Origin: Clostridium tepidum
Lineage (GTDB): Bacteria; Bacillota; Clostridia; Clostridiales; Clostridiaceae
Assembly: GCF_002008345.1 (NCBI RefSeq)
Contig: NZ_MRAE01000019.1
Location: 1-58,299, forward strand
DNA: 58,299 bases
Direction: 5' to 3'
Shown here: positions 45,164-53,493 of the stretch, piece after piece
How positions within the stretch are numbered: position 1 is the first letter of the stretch
Layout of the letters: each line of letters begins with the position of its first letter
Made by a program: the position numbers and the translations under genes
The notes under the pieces: generated by a model
Databases searched by the model: none
The model's input: the letters and a program-made list of their open reading frames with translations, nothing else
Told to the model about the DNA's origin: nothing

Positions 45164-46111
45164 TTGAATGAATTTTTAAAGAAATATCCAGTTCCTATTG
45201 TAGGGCTTATGTTAGGATTAGCAGCGGCAGGAAATCTTATTCAATCTTATGGAGAAATATATCGTAATGTATTTGGAATATTATCTGCTATATTACTTGT
45301 GTTCATGCTTGGGAAAATTTTAAAATATCCTAAAGATGTAGTAAAAAGTTTGGATAATCCAGTAGTAGCTAGTGTATTTCCAACAATGTCAATGGGAATT
45401 ATGTTGCTATCAACTTATTGTACACCATACTTATCATCCTTTGCTTACTTAATGTGGATTATAGGAATTATTTTACATATTATATTAATATTGTGGTTTA
45501 CAAAGAAATTTGTTTTAAATTTTAATATAAAACAAGTATTCCCATCTTGGTTTATAGTTTATGTTGGTATAGTAGTTGCAAGTGTAACAGCACCTGTTTA
45601 TAAAATGGCAAATATAGGACAAGTTGCATTTTGGTTTGGATTTGTAACTTATTTGATACTTTTACCAATTGTATTTTATAGAGTTATTAAAGTAAAAGAA
45701 ATGCCCGAACCAACATTACCAACTATTGCGATCTTTGCAGCACCTGCAAGCCTATTATTAGCAGGGTATATGAAATCATTTGAAACAAAAAATATGATGA
45801 TAGTTTGGTTTTTAATGCTATTATCAGTTCTAATGTATATATCAGTTATTGTTATGTTATTTAAACTTTTAAAATTGAATTTTTATCCAAGTTACTCAGG
45901 ATTTACATTCCCACTTATAATAAGTGGAATATCAATAAAACTTACAAACGGATTTTTAATTAAATCCAAACAAGCTATTCCAGTATTAAAATATTTAGTT
46001 AAATTCCAAGAAATAATAGCTATTAGTATAACTATATATGTATTAGTTAGATATATTCAATTCCTTTTACCTAAAGAAAATAATTCTGTTAATATTAATA
46101 AAAATAATTAA
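45164..46111 (+). CDS. TDT-family transporter (TehA/C4-dicarboxylate type)
   Basis: 315-residue membrane protein with ten hydrophobic segments, fitting the tellurite-resistance/dicarboxylate transporter fold. Conserved blocks include VPIVGLMLGLAAAGNL, VFPTMSMGIMLLSTY, AFWFGFVTYLILLPIVFYRVI and ASLLLAGYMKSF. It starts with TTG 45164 after AGGAGGAG. The C-terminus is hydrophilic. Substrate cannot be fixed from sequence (anion or dicarboxylate channel/exporter). A terminator follows at 46149. Confidence 0.88.
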   Translation: MNEFLKKYPVPIVGLMLGLAAAGNLIQSYGEIYRNVFGILSAILLVFMLGKILKYPKDVVKSLDNPVVASVFPTMSMGIMLLSTYCTPYLSSFAYLMWIIGIILHIILILWFTKKFVLNFNIKQVFPSWFIVYVGIVVASVTAPVYKMANIGQVAFWFGFVTYLILLPIVFYRVIKVKEMPEPTLPTIAIFAAPASLLLAGYMKSFETKNMMIVWFLMLLSVLMYISVIVMLFKLLKLNFYPSYSGFTFPLIISGISIKLTNGFLIKSKQAIPVLKYLVKFQEIIAISITIYVLVRYIQFLLPKENNSVNINKNN

Positions 46112-46148
46112 ATATAAATTAATTGTATTTATAAATGATGTTTATTTT

Positions 46149-46193
46149 ACTCATTTACTTTTAATTCTTATTAGAAGTAAATGAGTAATTTTT
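46149..46193 (+). terminator. Terminator after the TDT transporter
   Basis: Perfect 12-bp stem ACTCATTTACTT (46149-46160) / AAGTAAATGAGT (46175-46186), then AATTTTTTT. Confidence 0.92.
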
Positions 46194-46224
46194 TTATTTA
46201 TGATAAAAATTTTATGACATTATA

Positions 46225-46279
46225 TTGATGTTTATTAAAATAAATATTATAATACAAATAAAGGTAATATATTACCTTT
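46225..46279 (+). promoter_or_regulatory. marR promoter with 20-bp palindromic operator
   Basis: TTGATG (46225-46230) and TATAAT (46248-46253) with a 17-bp spacer. The perfect palindrome AAAGGTAATATATTACCTTT (46260-46279) begins at the expected transcription start, the classic place for MarR self-repression. Confidence 0.78.
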
Positions 46280-46302
46280 TTATTTTTATTAGGAGGGATA
46301 AT

Positions 46303-46770
46303 ATGTATAGTACAAAAGAAATAGATAATATTGATAAAAGATATCATATTTTTGGGATGCTATTTTTATTGGCCAATAAGCTTGAAACATTAGGAAATAA
46401 TTTTCTTGGAGAGCTTACAACAAAACAATGGTTTTTTATGTTAATATTAATGAATTTTTTTAAAGAATCTCCTACTCTTAGTGAATTAGCTAATGAGATG
46501 GGAACTTCGCATCAAAATACAAAACAAATTGCCATTAAGCTTGAAGAAAAAGGATTTTTAGTAATGGAAAAAGATACTAAAGATAAACGCATATTAAGAT
46601 TAACTCCTACAAATAAAATTCAAAAATATATAAAACTAAGGGAGAATAAAGACCACTTTTTTATTGAAAAATTTTTTAATATATTAACAAAGGAAGAAAT
46701 TAAAAATATTTATGAAAGTTTTACTAAATTATTAAATAATATAAAATCTATAGAAAATGAATTTTTATAA
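46303..46770 (+). CDS. MarR-family transcriptional regulator
   Basis: 155-residue winged-helix protein. The DNA-binding region (about 50-110) reads SPTLSELANEMGTSHQNTKQIAIKLEEKGFLVMEKDTKDKRILRLT, with the usual wing Asp-Lys-Arg. The start ATG 46303 has AGGAGGG 5-6 nt upstream; a longer frame from 46225 would run through the promoter and is rejected. It is followed by a broken flavodoxin gene 27 nt away, probably its original target operon. It is likely autoregulated through the palindrome at 46260-46279. Confidence 0.9.
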   Translation: MYSTKEIDNIDKRYHIFGMLFLLANKLETLGNNFLGELTTKQWFFMLILMNFFKESPTLSELANEMGTSHQNTKQIAIKLEEKGFLVMEKDTKDKRILRLTPTNKIQKYIKLRENKDHFFIEKFFNILTKEEIKNIYESFTKLLNNIKSIENEFL

Positions 46771-46797
46771 GGGTATAATTTAAGGAGGCAAAAATAG

Positions 46798-47089
46798 ATG
46801 TGTAATAAAATAGCAGTAATATATAAATTAAATTATAGAAAAAAATTTTTCTAAATCTCAAAGGGAAGGAATAAAGTTTTTCCATTTGTGTGGAGGAATA
46901 CATTATAAAAAGTTAAGTTTAGTACACAAATTTATGATGGCAATGCTTAGGAATGTAACAGCTAAGAAACCTAAAGATAAATTAACAGATGAAGAAAAAG
47001 AATTTTTACTTACCTATGGATATAAAGTGTATTTTACAGATAAAAGTACAATAATTCCCATAGTTAATTATATCAGTAATGTTATATAG
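46798..47089 (+). pseudogene. Remnant of a flavodoxin-domain protein
   Basis: A good ribosome site (AAGGAGGC) leads to ATG 46798 and MCNKIAVIYK, the start of a flavodoxin-like beta strand, then TAA after 18 codons. In another frame the C-terminal end resumes: FFHLCGGIHYKKLSLVHKFM, then KPKDKLTDEEKEFLLTYGYK and VYFTDKSTIIPIVNYI, which resembles the end of the HemG-like flavodoxin_5 family. The centre of the gene is deleted. A 67-codon frame from TTG 46886 has no ribosome site of its own. The family call is from pattern memory. Confidence 0.72.
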
Positions 47090-47348
47090 ATACTTAATAG
47101 GAATTTATTAAAAATCACTAATAAATAATTCAGTTTAAGAGACAAGCTTCAAAACAAAAATAGCAATGGGAGTAAATAATTTATTTATACGTTTAAGAGA
47201 TATAAAAGAAGAAAGGAAAATAGGGAAGAGATTCAATAAAAGTAGAATGCTTTGAAAAATACATTATGATGTATTATAAAAAATTTAAAAATAGCTATTT
47301 TGCAATGATAAAACATAAAAGTAAATTTTAAGATTGGAGGGATAATAT
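47090..47348. other. Intergenic region before the VOC gene
   Basis: 259 bases without a convincing gene. GCAATGATAAAA at 47302-47313 resembles the 3' core of the 36-bp element found upstream of two UroD genes, and may be the promoter region for the VOC-ogt genes. Confidence 0.4.
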
Positions 47349-47714
47349 ATGTTAACAAATCATATAGGAATAAAGGTAAAAGATATAGAAAAGGTTCAAA
47401 AATTTTATTGTCAAAATTTGGGATTTGAATGTGAACATAAATATGAGAATGAGGATAAAATTTTAGTATTTCTAAAAAATAAAAATTCAGTTATAGAGTT
47501 AATATATTCCAAAAATAAAGAATATAGTTCGGCAGTAAATGGTATTATAGATCACATAGCTTTTTCTGTTAATAATATACAAGAATGTATTGATAAATTA
47601 AAAAAGAAAAATGTAAAATTTATTACAAATGAAATAACAGAAGTAGATGGAAAGATGATTATATTTTTTGAAGGAGCTGAAGGCGAAAAAATTGAGCTAG
47701 TTCAGTATATATAA
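47349..47714 (+). CDS. VOC-family (glyoxalase-like) protein
   Basis: 121-residue protein with the paired beta-alpha-beta-beta-beta modules of the vicinal oxygen chelate fold. Candidate metal ligands are H5 in MLTNHIGIKV, the Glu of VIELIY, H68-type His in IIDHIAFSV and the Glu in GEKIELVQYI. Substrate is unknown; relatives include methylglyoxal detoxification enzymes and epimerases. GGAGGG site before the ATG. It starts a run of closely spaced genes (ogt, then the AraC fusion). Confidence 0.88.
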   Translation: MLTNHIGIKVKDIEKVQKFYCQNLGFECEHKYENEDKILVFLKNKNSVIELIYSKNKEYSSAVNGIIDHIAFSVNNIQECIDKLKKKNVKFITNEITEVDGKMIIFFEGAEGEKIELVQYI

Positions 47715-47742
47715 TAAATAAATTATATGAAGGAAGAGATAG

Positions 47743-48204
47743 ATGAATAATGCATATTGTTATAAAACTCCCATTGGAGAAATAGTAATTGTTGATAATG
47801 GGAGATCTATTGTTCAAGTGTTTTTTGGAAATAATATCCCGAAAAATGTAAATATTGTTGAAAATAATTTGTTAAAAAAAGCAAATAACCAGCTTAAAGA
47901 ATATTTTTGGGGGAAAAGAAAAAAATTTGATTTATATCTTCAGCCACAAGGGACAGAATTTCAAAAAAAAGTTTGGAAAGCATTACAAGAAATACCCTAT
48001 GGAGAAACTCGTAGTTATAAAGAGATAGCAATAAATATAGGCAATGAAAAGGCGTGCCGTGCTGTAGGTATGGCTAATAATAAGAATCCTATACCTATTT
48101 TTATTCCTTGCCATAGGGTGATTGGATCTAATAGCAATTTAATTGGTTATGCAGGAGGATTAGATATAAAAGAAACACTTTTAAGAATAGAAAGTAAAGA
48201 TTAA
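47743..48204 (+). CDS. ogt: Methylated-DNA-[protein]-cysteine S-methyltransferase
   Basis: Suicide repair enzyme of 153 residues that takes the methyl group from O6-methylguanine onto its own cysteine. The C-terminal domain has FQKKVWKALQEIPYGETRSYKEIA, NKNPIPIFIPCHRVIGSNSNLIGYAGGL with the reactive Cys in PCHRV, and the Arg-finger region ACRAVGMANN. The N-terminal RNase H-like domain is short. It lies 28 nt after the VOC gene with an AAGGAAG site. Confidence 0.95.
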   Translation: MNNAYCYKTPIGEIVIVDNGRSIVQVFFGNNIPKNVNIVENNLLKKANNQLKEYFWGKRKKFDLYLQPQGTEFQKKVWKALQEIPYGETRSYKEIAINIGNEKACRAVGMANNKNPIPIFIPCHRVIGSNSNLIGYAGGLDIKETLLRIESKD

Positions 48205-48262
48205 CATAATGAATTTATTTAAAATATATTAGGAGGGTAAAAAGATAAGGGGTTTATAGTGA

Positions 48263-49456
48263 ATGAAAAGAAAAATAATATTGCAAAATTTAAAAGCTCA
48301 AATAAAAAAGGGAAATCATATTGTTGGTGTAGCTACAGGTACAGGGATGACAGCAAAATATGCAAAAAAAGGTGGAGCTGATTTTCTTCTTATGCTAAAT
48401 TCAGGAAGATTTCGGCAAATGGGAAGGAGCTCTTTAGCAGGATTTTTACCTTTTTATAATAGTAATGATATGGTAATGGATTTTGCTTATAGGGAAATAA
48501 TACCTTTAGTTGGGGATATGCCTATAATTTTTGGATTTAATGCAACTGATCCTACAAAAGATATGGAGAGTTATATAGATGAAATAAAAAACAGAGGATT
48601 TTCTGGTATTAACAATTATCCTACAGTAGGATTAATAGATGGAGAATTTAACAAAGCTATTGAAGAGGAGGGCTGTCATTACTTAATTGAAGTTGAGGCA
48701 ATAAGAATAGCCCATAAAAAGGATATGTTTACTGTTGCATTTGTATTTAATGATATACAAGCAGTTCAAATGATTGAGGCTGGAGCAGATGTAATTTGTG
48801 TTCATTTAGGATTAACAGGTGGAGGGATATTAGGAGCAAAAAAAGTTTTATCACTGGAATCGGCAAAAATAAAAGCAGAGCGTATATTTGAAAAGTGCAA
48901 TGAAATAAAGCCAGATGTAATAAAGTTAATTTATGGGGGACCAGTAAAAACACCAACAGATGTTAATTATATGTTCAGTAACAATAAAAATTTGATGGGA
49001 TATATAGGAGGGTCTGCTTTTGAGAGAATTCCATGTGAAAAATTCATTACAAAAATAACTAAGTCTTTTAAGAAAACTTCACAGCTGGATGAAGACGATT
49101 TGATGTCTAAAATGTTAGATGGAATTACAAAACACTATGATTATGTTGAATTTGTTAAAGAATATATTAATGAGAACTATATGAGTGAGATTTCTTTTTC
49201 AGATTTGGCTAAGGTCGCTCATGTATCTAGAAGTTATTTAAGTACTTTATTTAAAAAAGAAGTGGGTTGTAGTTTTAGGGAATATTTAGTTAAATTTAGA
49301 ATAGAAAAAGCAGCAGAAATTTTACATAGAAAAAATATTCAATTATCAGAAGTGGCACTTTTAGTTGGTTATGAAGATTATGCTCAGTTTAGCAAAATGT
49401 TTAAAAAGTATAAAGGATGTTCACCAAAAAAATATAAATCTAGAAACATAACATAA
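48263..49456 (+). CDS. AraC-type regulator fused to a PEP-hydrolase-like TIM barrel
   Basis: 397 residues with an unusual domain order. Residues 1-275 are a TIM barrel of the PEP_hydrolase/TIM-barrel signal family ([86 protein letters not shown]). Residues 292-392 are an AraC DNA-binding domain with two helix-turn-helix units (ISFSDLAKVAHVSRSYLSTLFKK; LSEVALLVGYEDYAQFSKMFKKY). The barrel is a paralogue of the stand-alone protein at 50865, so the regulator probably senses the same ligand. A palindrome and promoter lie 15 nt after its stop. Confidence 0.92.
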   Translation: MKRKIILQNLKAQIKKGNHIVGVATGTGMTAKYAKKGGADFLLMLNSGRFRQMGRSSLAGFLPFYNSNDMVMDFAYREIIPLVGDMPIIFGFNATDPTKDMESYIDEIKNRGFSGINNYPTVGLIDGEFNKAIEEEGCHYLIEVEAIRIAHKKDMFTVAFVFNDIQAVQMIEAGADVICVHLGLTGGGILGAKKVLSLESAKIKAERIFEKCNEIKPDVIKLIYGGPVKTPTDVNYMFSNNKNLMGYIGGSAFERIPCEKFITKITKSFKKTSQLDEDDLMSKMLDGITKHYDYVEFVKEYINENYMSEISFSDLAKVAHVSRSYLSTLFKKEVGCSFREYLVKFRIEKAAEILHRKNIQLSEVALLVGYEDYAQFSKMFKKYKGCSPKKYKSRNIT

Positions 49457-49470
49457 ACACAAAAACACAT

Positions 49471-49511
49471 AATGTAACAGCATTTACATTAAAAGGGATG
49501 GATAGTATGAT
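49471..49511 (+). promoter_or_regulatory. Promoter and operator-like repeat of the Tm-1-like operon
   Basis: AATGTAA (49471-49477) and TTACATT (49484-49490) form an inverted repeat with a 6-bp spacer. It overlaps the -35 TTTACA (49483-49488); TATGAT (49506-49511) is the -10 with a 17-bp spacer. A likely site for the AraC-type regulator encoded just upstream. Confidence 0.65.
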
Positions 49512-49618
49512 TAATTTATAGTTAATTATACTACTTTTAATTTTAAAAAATTTTTAAAATTATTTAGTTAATATTGTAGAAATTACATAAAATCATAATC
49601 ATGGGGAGGTCAAAACAA

Positions 49619-50827
49619 TTGAAAACGATAGCAGTTGTAGGCACATTCGATACTAAAGGGGCTGAATACTTATATGTAAAAGAATTGATCGAAAGCTTGG
49701 GGTTAGGTACTTTTACTATTCATACAGGTGTATTTGATCCTGTATTCGAACCAGATGTATCGAATAGTGAAGTAGCAGAGGCAGCAGGAATAGATATTGA
49801 AACATTAGCTGCTAAAAAAGATAGAGCATTAGCCACAGAAACTCTAGCAAAGGGTATGGAAAAATTAGTACCTAAATTATACAAACAAGGAAAATTTCAT
49901 GGAATTATATCCTTTGGTGGTAGTGGAGGAACTTCATTAGTAACACCAGCTATGAGAGCGTTGCCTATAGGTGTACCTAAAGTTATGGTGTCAACAGTAG
50001 CATCAGGAAATACTGCTCCATACGTTGGTACAAGTGATATTATTATGATGCCTTCTGTAGTTGATGTTGCAGGTCTTAACTCAATTTCAACAAAAATCTT
50101 TGCTAATGCAGTATTTGCAATAGCTGGTATGGTTAAATTTGAAAATACAAAAAAAATAGAGAAAAAACCATTAGTTGCTACAACTATGTTTGGAGTAACA
50201 ACTCCATGTGTAAATGCAGCTAGAAAATATCTTGAGGCAAAAGGATATGAGGTTCTTGTTTTCCATGCAACAGGTATAGGTGGACAAACCATGGAAGCAC
50301 TTATTAATGCTGGATTTATTGAAGGAGTATTAGATTTTACAACAACAGAGTGGGCAGATGAAATTATTGGGGGGGTATTAAATGCAGGACCGCACCGCTT
50401 AGAGGCTGCAGCTAAAAATCATGTTCCACAAATTGTATCAGTAGGAGCACTTGATATGTGTAATTTTGGACCTTATGATACGGTACCACAAAAATTTAAA
50501 GGGCGTAAGTTATATAAACATAATCCTACAGTAACTCTTATGAGAACTAATGTGGAAGAAAATGAAAAAATAGGGAAAAAACTTGTTGAAAAATTAAATA
50601 TGGCAAAAGAAAAAACAGTTTTAATGTTACCTCTTAAGGGAATATCCAGTATAGATGTAGAAGGTCAACCATTTTATGGTGTAGAAGAGGATAGGATGTT
50701 ATTTGATACCTTAAGAAGAGGTATTAATAAAGATGTTGTAGAATTAATAGAATTGGATTTTGCGATTAATGATGTAGAATTTGCAGAAATAGCAGCACAA
50801 AGATTAATTGATTTGATGAATAGATAA
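49619..50827 (+). CDS. Tm-1-like ATP-binding domain protein (UPF0261)
   Basis: Predicted cytoplasmic protein of 402 residues in the UPF0261 family. It begins with KTIAVVGTFDTKGAEYLYVKELIE and contains a nucleotide-binding-type loop GIISFGGSGGTSLVTPAMRALPIGVPKVMVSTVASGNTAPYVG, FGVTTPCVNAARKYLE and GHRLEAAAKNHVPQIVSVGALDMCNFG-like blocks. The same domain is the N-terminal half of the tomato viral-replication inhibitor Tm-1. Start TTG 49619 has GGGGAGG upstream; an ATG at 49601 overlaps that site. It is followed 37 nt later by the counterpart of the other Tm-1 half. Bacterial function unknown. Confidence 0.9.
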   Translation: MKTIAVVGTFDTKGAEYLYVKELIESLGLGTFTIHTGVFDPVFEPDVSNSEVAEAAGIDIETLAAKKDRALATETLAKGMEKLVPKLYKQGKFHGIISFGGSGGTSLVTPAMRALPIGVPKVMVSTVASGNTAPYVGTSDIIMMPSVVDVAGLNSISTKIFANAVFAIAGMVKFENTKKIEKKPLVATTMFGVTTPCVNAARKYLEAKGYEVLVFHATGIGGQTMEALINAGFIEGVLDFTTTEWADEIIGGVLNAGPHRLEAAAKNHVPQIVSVGALDMCNFGPYDTVPQKFKGRKLYKHNPTVTLMRTNVEENEKIGKKLVEKLNMAKEKTVLMLPLKGISSIDVEGQPFYGVEEDRMLFDTLRRGINKDVVELIELDFAINDVEFAEIAAQRLIDLMNR

Positions 50828-50864
50828 AATTTATATATATAATTATATAGGGGAGGACTTATAA

Positions 50865-51695
50865 ATGAATAAAATGACAAGAAAAGAAATTATGGAAAAA
50901 TTCAAGGAACAAGTTAAAAATGGTAAAATATTAGTGGGTGTAGGAGCTGGAACAGGAATTACTGCTAAAAGTAGTGAAGCTGGTGGAGCTGATATGCTTA
51001 TAATTTATAATTCAGGAAGATATAGAATGGCAGGCCGTGGATCACTAGCAGGATTATTGTCTTATGGAGATGCAAACCAAATTGTAGTTGAAATGGGTTC
51101 AGAAGTATTACCAGTTGTAAAAGATACACCAGTATTAGCAGGTGTGTGTGGAACTGATCCTTTTAGAGTTATGGATGTGTATTTAAAACAATTAAAGGAT
51201 CAAGGTTTTAGTGGAGTACAAAATTTCCCAACAGTTGGTTTAATTGATGGTGTATTTAGACAAAACTTAGAAGAAACAGGAATGGGATATGGCTTGGAAG
51301 TAGAAATGATTAGAAAAGCCCATGAATTAGATATGCTTACAACTCCTTATGTATTTGATCCAGATCAAGCAAAAGCAATGGCAGAGGCAGGAGCAGACAT
51401 TTTAGTAGCTCATATGGGGCTAACTACAAAGGGAACAATAGGAGCTAAAACAGCTTTTACATTAGATGATTGCATAAAGAAAATTGAAGCTATTATTAAA
51501 GCAGGTAAAGAAGTTAATCCAGATATTATGGTAATCTGTCACGGTGGACCTATTGCAGAGCCAGAAGATGCTAAATATATAATAGAAAAAACAGAAGGAA
51601 TTGATGGATTCTTTGGAGCATCTAGTATTGAAAGATTTGCAGCTGAGAAGGGAATAAAAGAACAAACAGAAGCATTTAAATCAATAAAAAAATAA
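50865..51695 (+). CDS. PEP-hydrolase-family TIM-barrel protein
   Basis: 276 residues of the PEP_hydrolase (TIM-barrel signal transduction) family, which corresponds to the C-terminal domain of tomato Tm-1. Motifs are [88 protein letters not shown] and [14 protein letters not shown]. No signal peptide. Strong GGGGAGG site; 45 nt to the cupin gene. A homologous barrel is fused to the AraC regulator upstream. The actual reaction is not established; name is by family. Confidence 0.9.
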   Translation: MNKMTRKEIMEKFKEQVKNGKILVGVGAGTGITAKSSEAGGADMLIIYNSGRYRMAGRGSLAGLLSYGDANQIVVEMGSEVLPVVKDTPVLAGVCGTDPFRVMDVYLKQLKDQGFSGVQNFPTVGLIDGVFRQNLEETGMGYGLEVEMIRKAHELDMLTTPYVFDPDQAKAMAEAGADILVAHMGLTTKGTIGAKTAFTLDDCIKKIEAIIKAGKEVNPDIMVICHGGPIAEPEDAKYIIEKTEGIDGFFGASSIERFAAEKGIKEQTEAFKSIKK

Positions 51696-51740
51696 TAATT
51701 TATAATTGAAATACTCAATTATAAAAGAGGAGAATACTAT

Positions 51741-52154
51741 ATGGATAAATTTCTAAATATCGTAACACCTGATGATGTAGAAACACAGGTACTCCCTTGG
51801 GGAAGCTTTCAATGGATGAATGAACCTAGAGTTACGGGAACTAGTAATATGGTAGTAGGTATTGGGTGCATACAGCCTGGAAAAGGTCATACAAGGCATA
51901 ATCATAAGGGTAGTGATGAATTTATTTATTTCCTTTCTGGACAGGCAGAACAAACTATTGAAACAAAAGATGGTATGATTAAAAAAACTATGAAAGCAGG
52001 AGATTTGATTTTTATTCCAGATAGTGCGTATCATTCTACTACAAATATAGGTAATTCAGAGCTTGTGTTTTTAGCATGTTATCAATATGCAGGACCAGAA
52101 GCAGCATTAAGAGCAGAGGCTGAGATAATTCCAGCAAAGAATTTAGTAAAATAA
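51741..52154 (+). CDS. Cupin-domain protein
   Basis: 137-residue single-domain cupin. Motif 1 is PGKGHTRHNHKGSDEFIYFLSGQAE (His-x-His and Glu metal ligands) and motif 2 GDLIFIPDSAYHSTTNIGN (His). The N-terminus reads FLNIVTPDDVETQVLPWGSFQWMNEP. Likely binds a metal and a small carboxylate or sugar; could be an isomerase or dioxygenase-like enzyme for the product of the two genes before it. GGAGAA ribosome site; a terminator follows at 52203. Confidence 0.9.
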   Translation: MDKFLNIVTPDDVETQVLPWGSFQWMNEPRVTGTSNMVVGIGCIQPGKGHTRHNHKGSDEFIYFLSGQAEQTIETKDGMIKKTMKAGDLIFIPDSAYHSTTNIGNSELVFLACYQYAGPEAALRAEAEIIPAKNLVK

Positions 52155-52202
52155 GAGATTTTATGTATTTAAATAAAATAGTATATTTATAGAATAATTT
52201 TT

Positions 52203-52252
52203 AAAACACAATTCCAATGGAAATTTTATTTTCACTGGAATTGTGTTTTTAT
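52203..52252 (+). terminator. Terminator of the Tm-1-like/cupin operon
   Basis: Perfect 14-bp stem AAAACACAATTCCA (52203-52216) / TGGAATTGTGTTTT (52236-52249) with T residues after it. Confidence 0.93.
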
Positions 52253-52392
52253 AATTAATTAAGGTTTTGAAAAATTGAAATATCTATAGTGGCAGTATGA
52301 AAATGGGAAAGTGTAGTTTCTTAAACAAAAGCATATTAAAAAATTCCTCATCTTTACCTATTTTAAAACAAGAAAATACTTATGTATGTTTA

Positions 52393-52427
52393 AGAGATAT
52401 TATGTGATTATGAAGTATCTCTTTTTT
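52393..52427 (+). terminator. Second terminator-like hairpin
   Basis: AGAGATA (52393-52399) / TATCTCT (52416-52422) followed by TTTTTA. No gene directly upstream explains it, so it may end a small RNA or be left from a lost gene. Confidence 0.7.
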
Positions 52428-52646
52428 ATGGCAGTAAAACGGCATAGTATTCCATTTTTTCTTGATTACTTTGCGCTTATTAGTTTATGGTTTGTCAAGG
52501 GCTTGTTGTGTAAGCAATGCTAAATATCACTCCTTACAAATTATAGGCTAATAAGTAAGTTTTCAAAGACAGAAAAGAAATGCTAAAGTTGGGATATAAT
52601 GATATAATGAGCATAAAGGTAATTTAAATTTAGAAAGGATATGAAT

Positions 52647-53219
52647 ATGGAGATATCAAGACTTGAAACAGATAGACTTATATTAAGAAATTTTGAAAGA
52701 AAAGATATGGAAGCATTATATTTACTTCTGAGAGACAAAGAAGTAAATAAATTTTTGCCCTGGTTTCCAGTAAAAACTATGGAGGAAACAAGGAGCTTTT
52801 TTGAAGAACGATTTAAAGATCAGAAATATAGCTTTGCCATTTGTCTGAAAGAGAATGATTATCCAATTGGATATGTAAAAGTAGAAACGAATGACAGCTA
52901 TGATTTAGGTTATGCAATTTGTAAAGAATTTTGGCATAAGGGAATTGTTACCGAAGCAAGTAAGTCTCTTTTTGAACTATTAAAAAAAGATGGTATTCCT
53001 TATATTACCGCTACACATGATAAAAATAATCCTAGAAGCGGTGGCGTTATGCAACAGTTAGGAATGAAGTATTGTTATTCTTATAGGGAGCAGTGGCAAT
53101 CTAAAAATATTCTTGTTACTTTTAGAATGTATCAATTAAATTTTGACGGACAGGAAAATAGAGTATATAAAAAATATTGGGATCTTTATGATGAGCATTT
53201 TATAGAATCAGATGTATAA
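52647..53219 (+). CDS. GNAT-family N-acetyltransferase (RimJ/RimL-like)
   Basis: 190-residue acetyl-CoA-dependent acetyltransferase. It opens with SRLETDRLILRNFERKDMEALY, shared by RimJ/RimL-type enzymes. The acetyl-CoA region is GYAICKEFWHKGIVTEASKSLFELL, then ATHDKNNPRSGGVMQQLGMKY. The substrate (amino acid, peptide or antibiotic) cannot be told. AAAGGA at 52634-52639 fits ATG 52647 with 7-nt spacing better than ATG 52641. Isolated gene; followed by a long non-coding stretch with a dead gene. Confidence 0.88.
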   Translation: MEISRLETDRLILRNFERKDMEALYLLLRDKEVNKFLPWFPVKTMEETRSFFEERFKDQKYSFAICLKENDYPIGYVKVETNDSYDLGYAICKEFWHKGIVTEASKSLFELLKKDGIPYITATHDKNNPRSGGVMQQLGMKYCYSYREQWQSKNILVTFRMYQLNFDGQENRVYKKYWDLYDEHFIESDV

Positions 53220-53289
53220 ATTGCCAATTTGCAGATGAAGATTGGTTAATCACAGATTTTATATAGTAAAAGATAATTGAAGGTATGCA

Positions 53290-53493
53290 ATGAATAAAAG
53301 ATTTGGAACAGTTCTAAATTGTATTGATGGTAGGGTTTAAATTCCTGTAACAAATTGTTTGAAAGAAAATTTTGATATAGATTATGTAGATTTAATTACA
53401 GAGACTGGAATAGATAAGGTGTTATCTCAAGGTCGATGTCTTGAAATTGAAAGCTTAAGAGAGAAAGTTAAAATTTCAATAACAGCCCATTAA
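53290..53493 (+). pseudogene. Remnant of a carbonic-anhydrase-like protein gene
   Basis: From ATG 53290 the frame reads MNKRFGTVLNCIDGRV, a TAA stop at 53338, then IPVTNCLKENFDIDYVDLITETG and IDKVLSQ up to KISITAH and a second stop. This matches the N-terminal third of a small clostridial carbonic-anhydrase-like family that I recall as having NCIDGRVQLPV and YDVDYVDMITEPGP-like blocks; CAA to TAA would explain the first stop. The rest of the gene, including the later zinc-site region, is absent. Confidence 0.7.

Larger units (their letters stand above)
52155..52646. other. Intergenic region with two terminators and a further hairpin
   Basis: About 490 bases. After the operon terminator (52203-52252) and a second one (52393-52427), an inverted repeat lies at 52476-52555: CTTATTAG/CTAATAAG outside, TTTATGGTTTG/CAAATTATAGG inside, GCTT/AAGC at the top. 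No supported gene; a 36-codon frame at 52297-52407 lacks a ribosome site. Confidence 0.55.

Noticed and set aside
49897..50292. 131-codon minus-strand frame inside the Tm-1-like gene
   Set aside because: Fully antisense to conserved UPF0261 blocks, no ribosome site.
52297..52407. 36-codon frame before the second terminator at 52393
   Set aside because: No ribosome site, overlaps the terminator stem, and no recognisable sequence.
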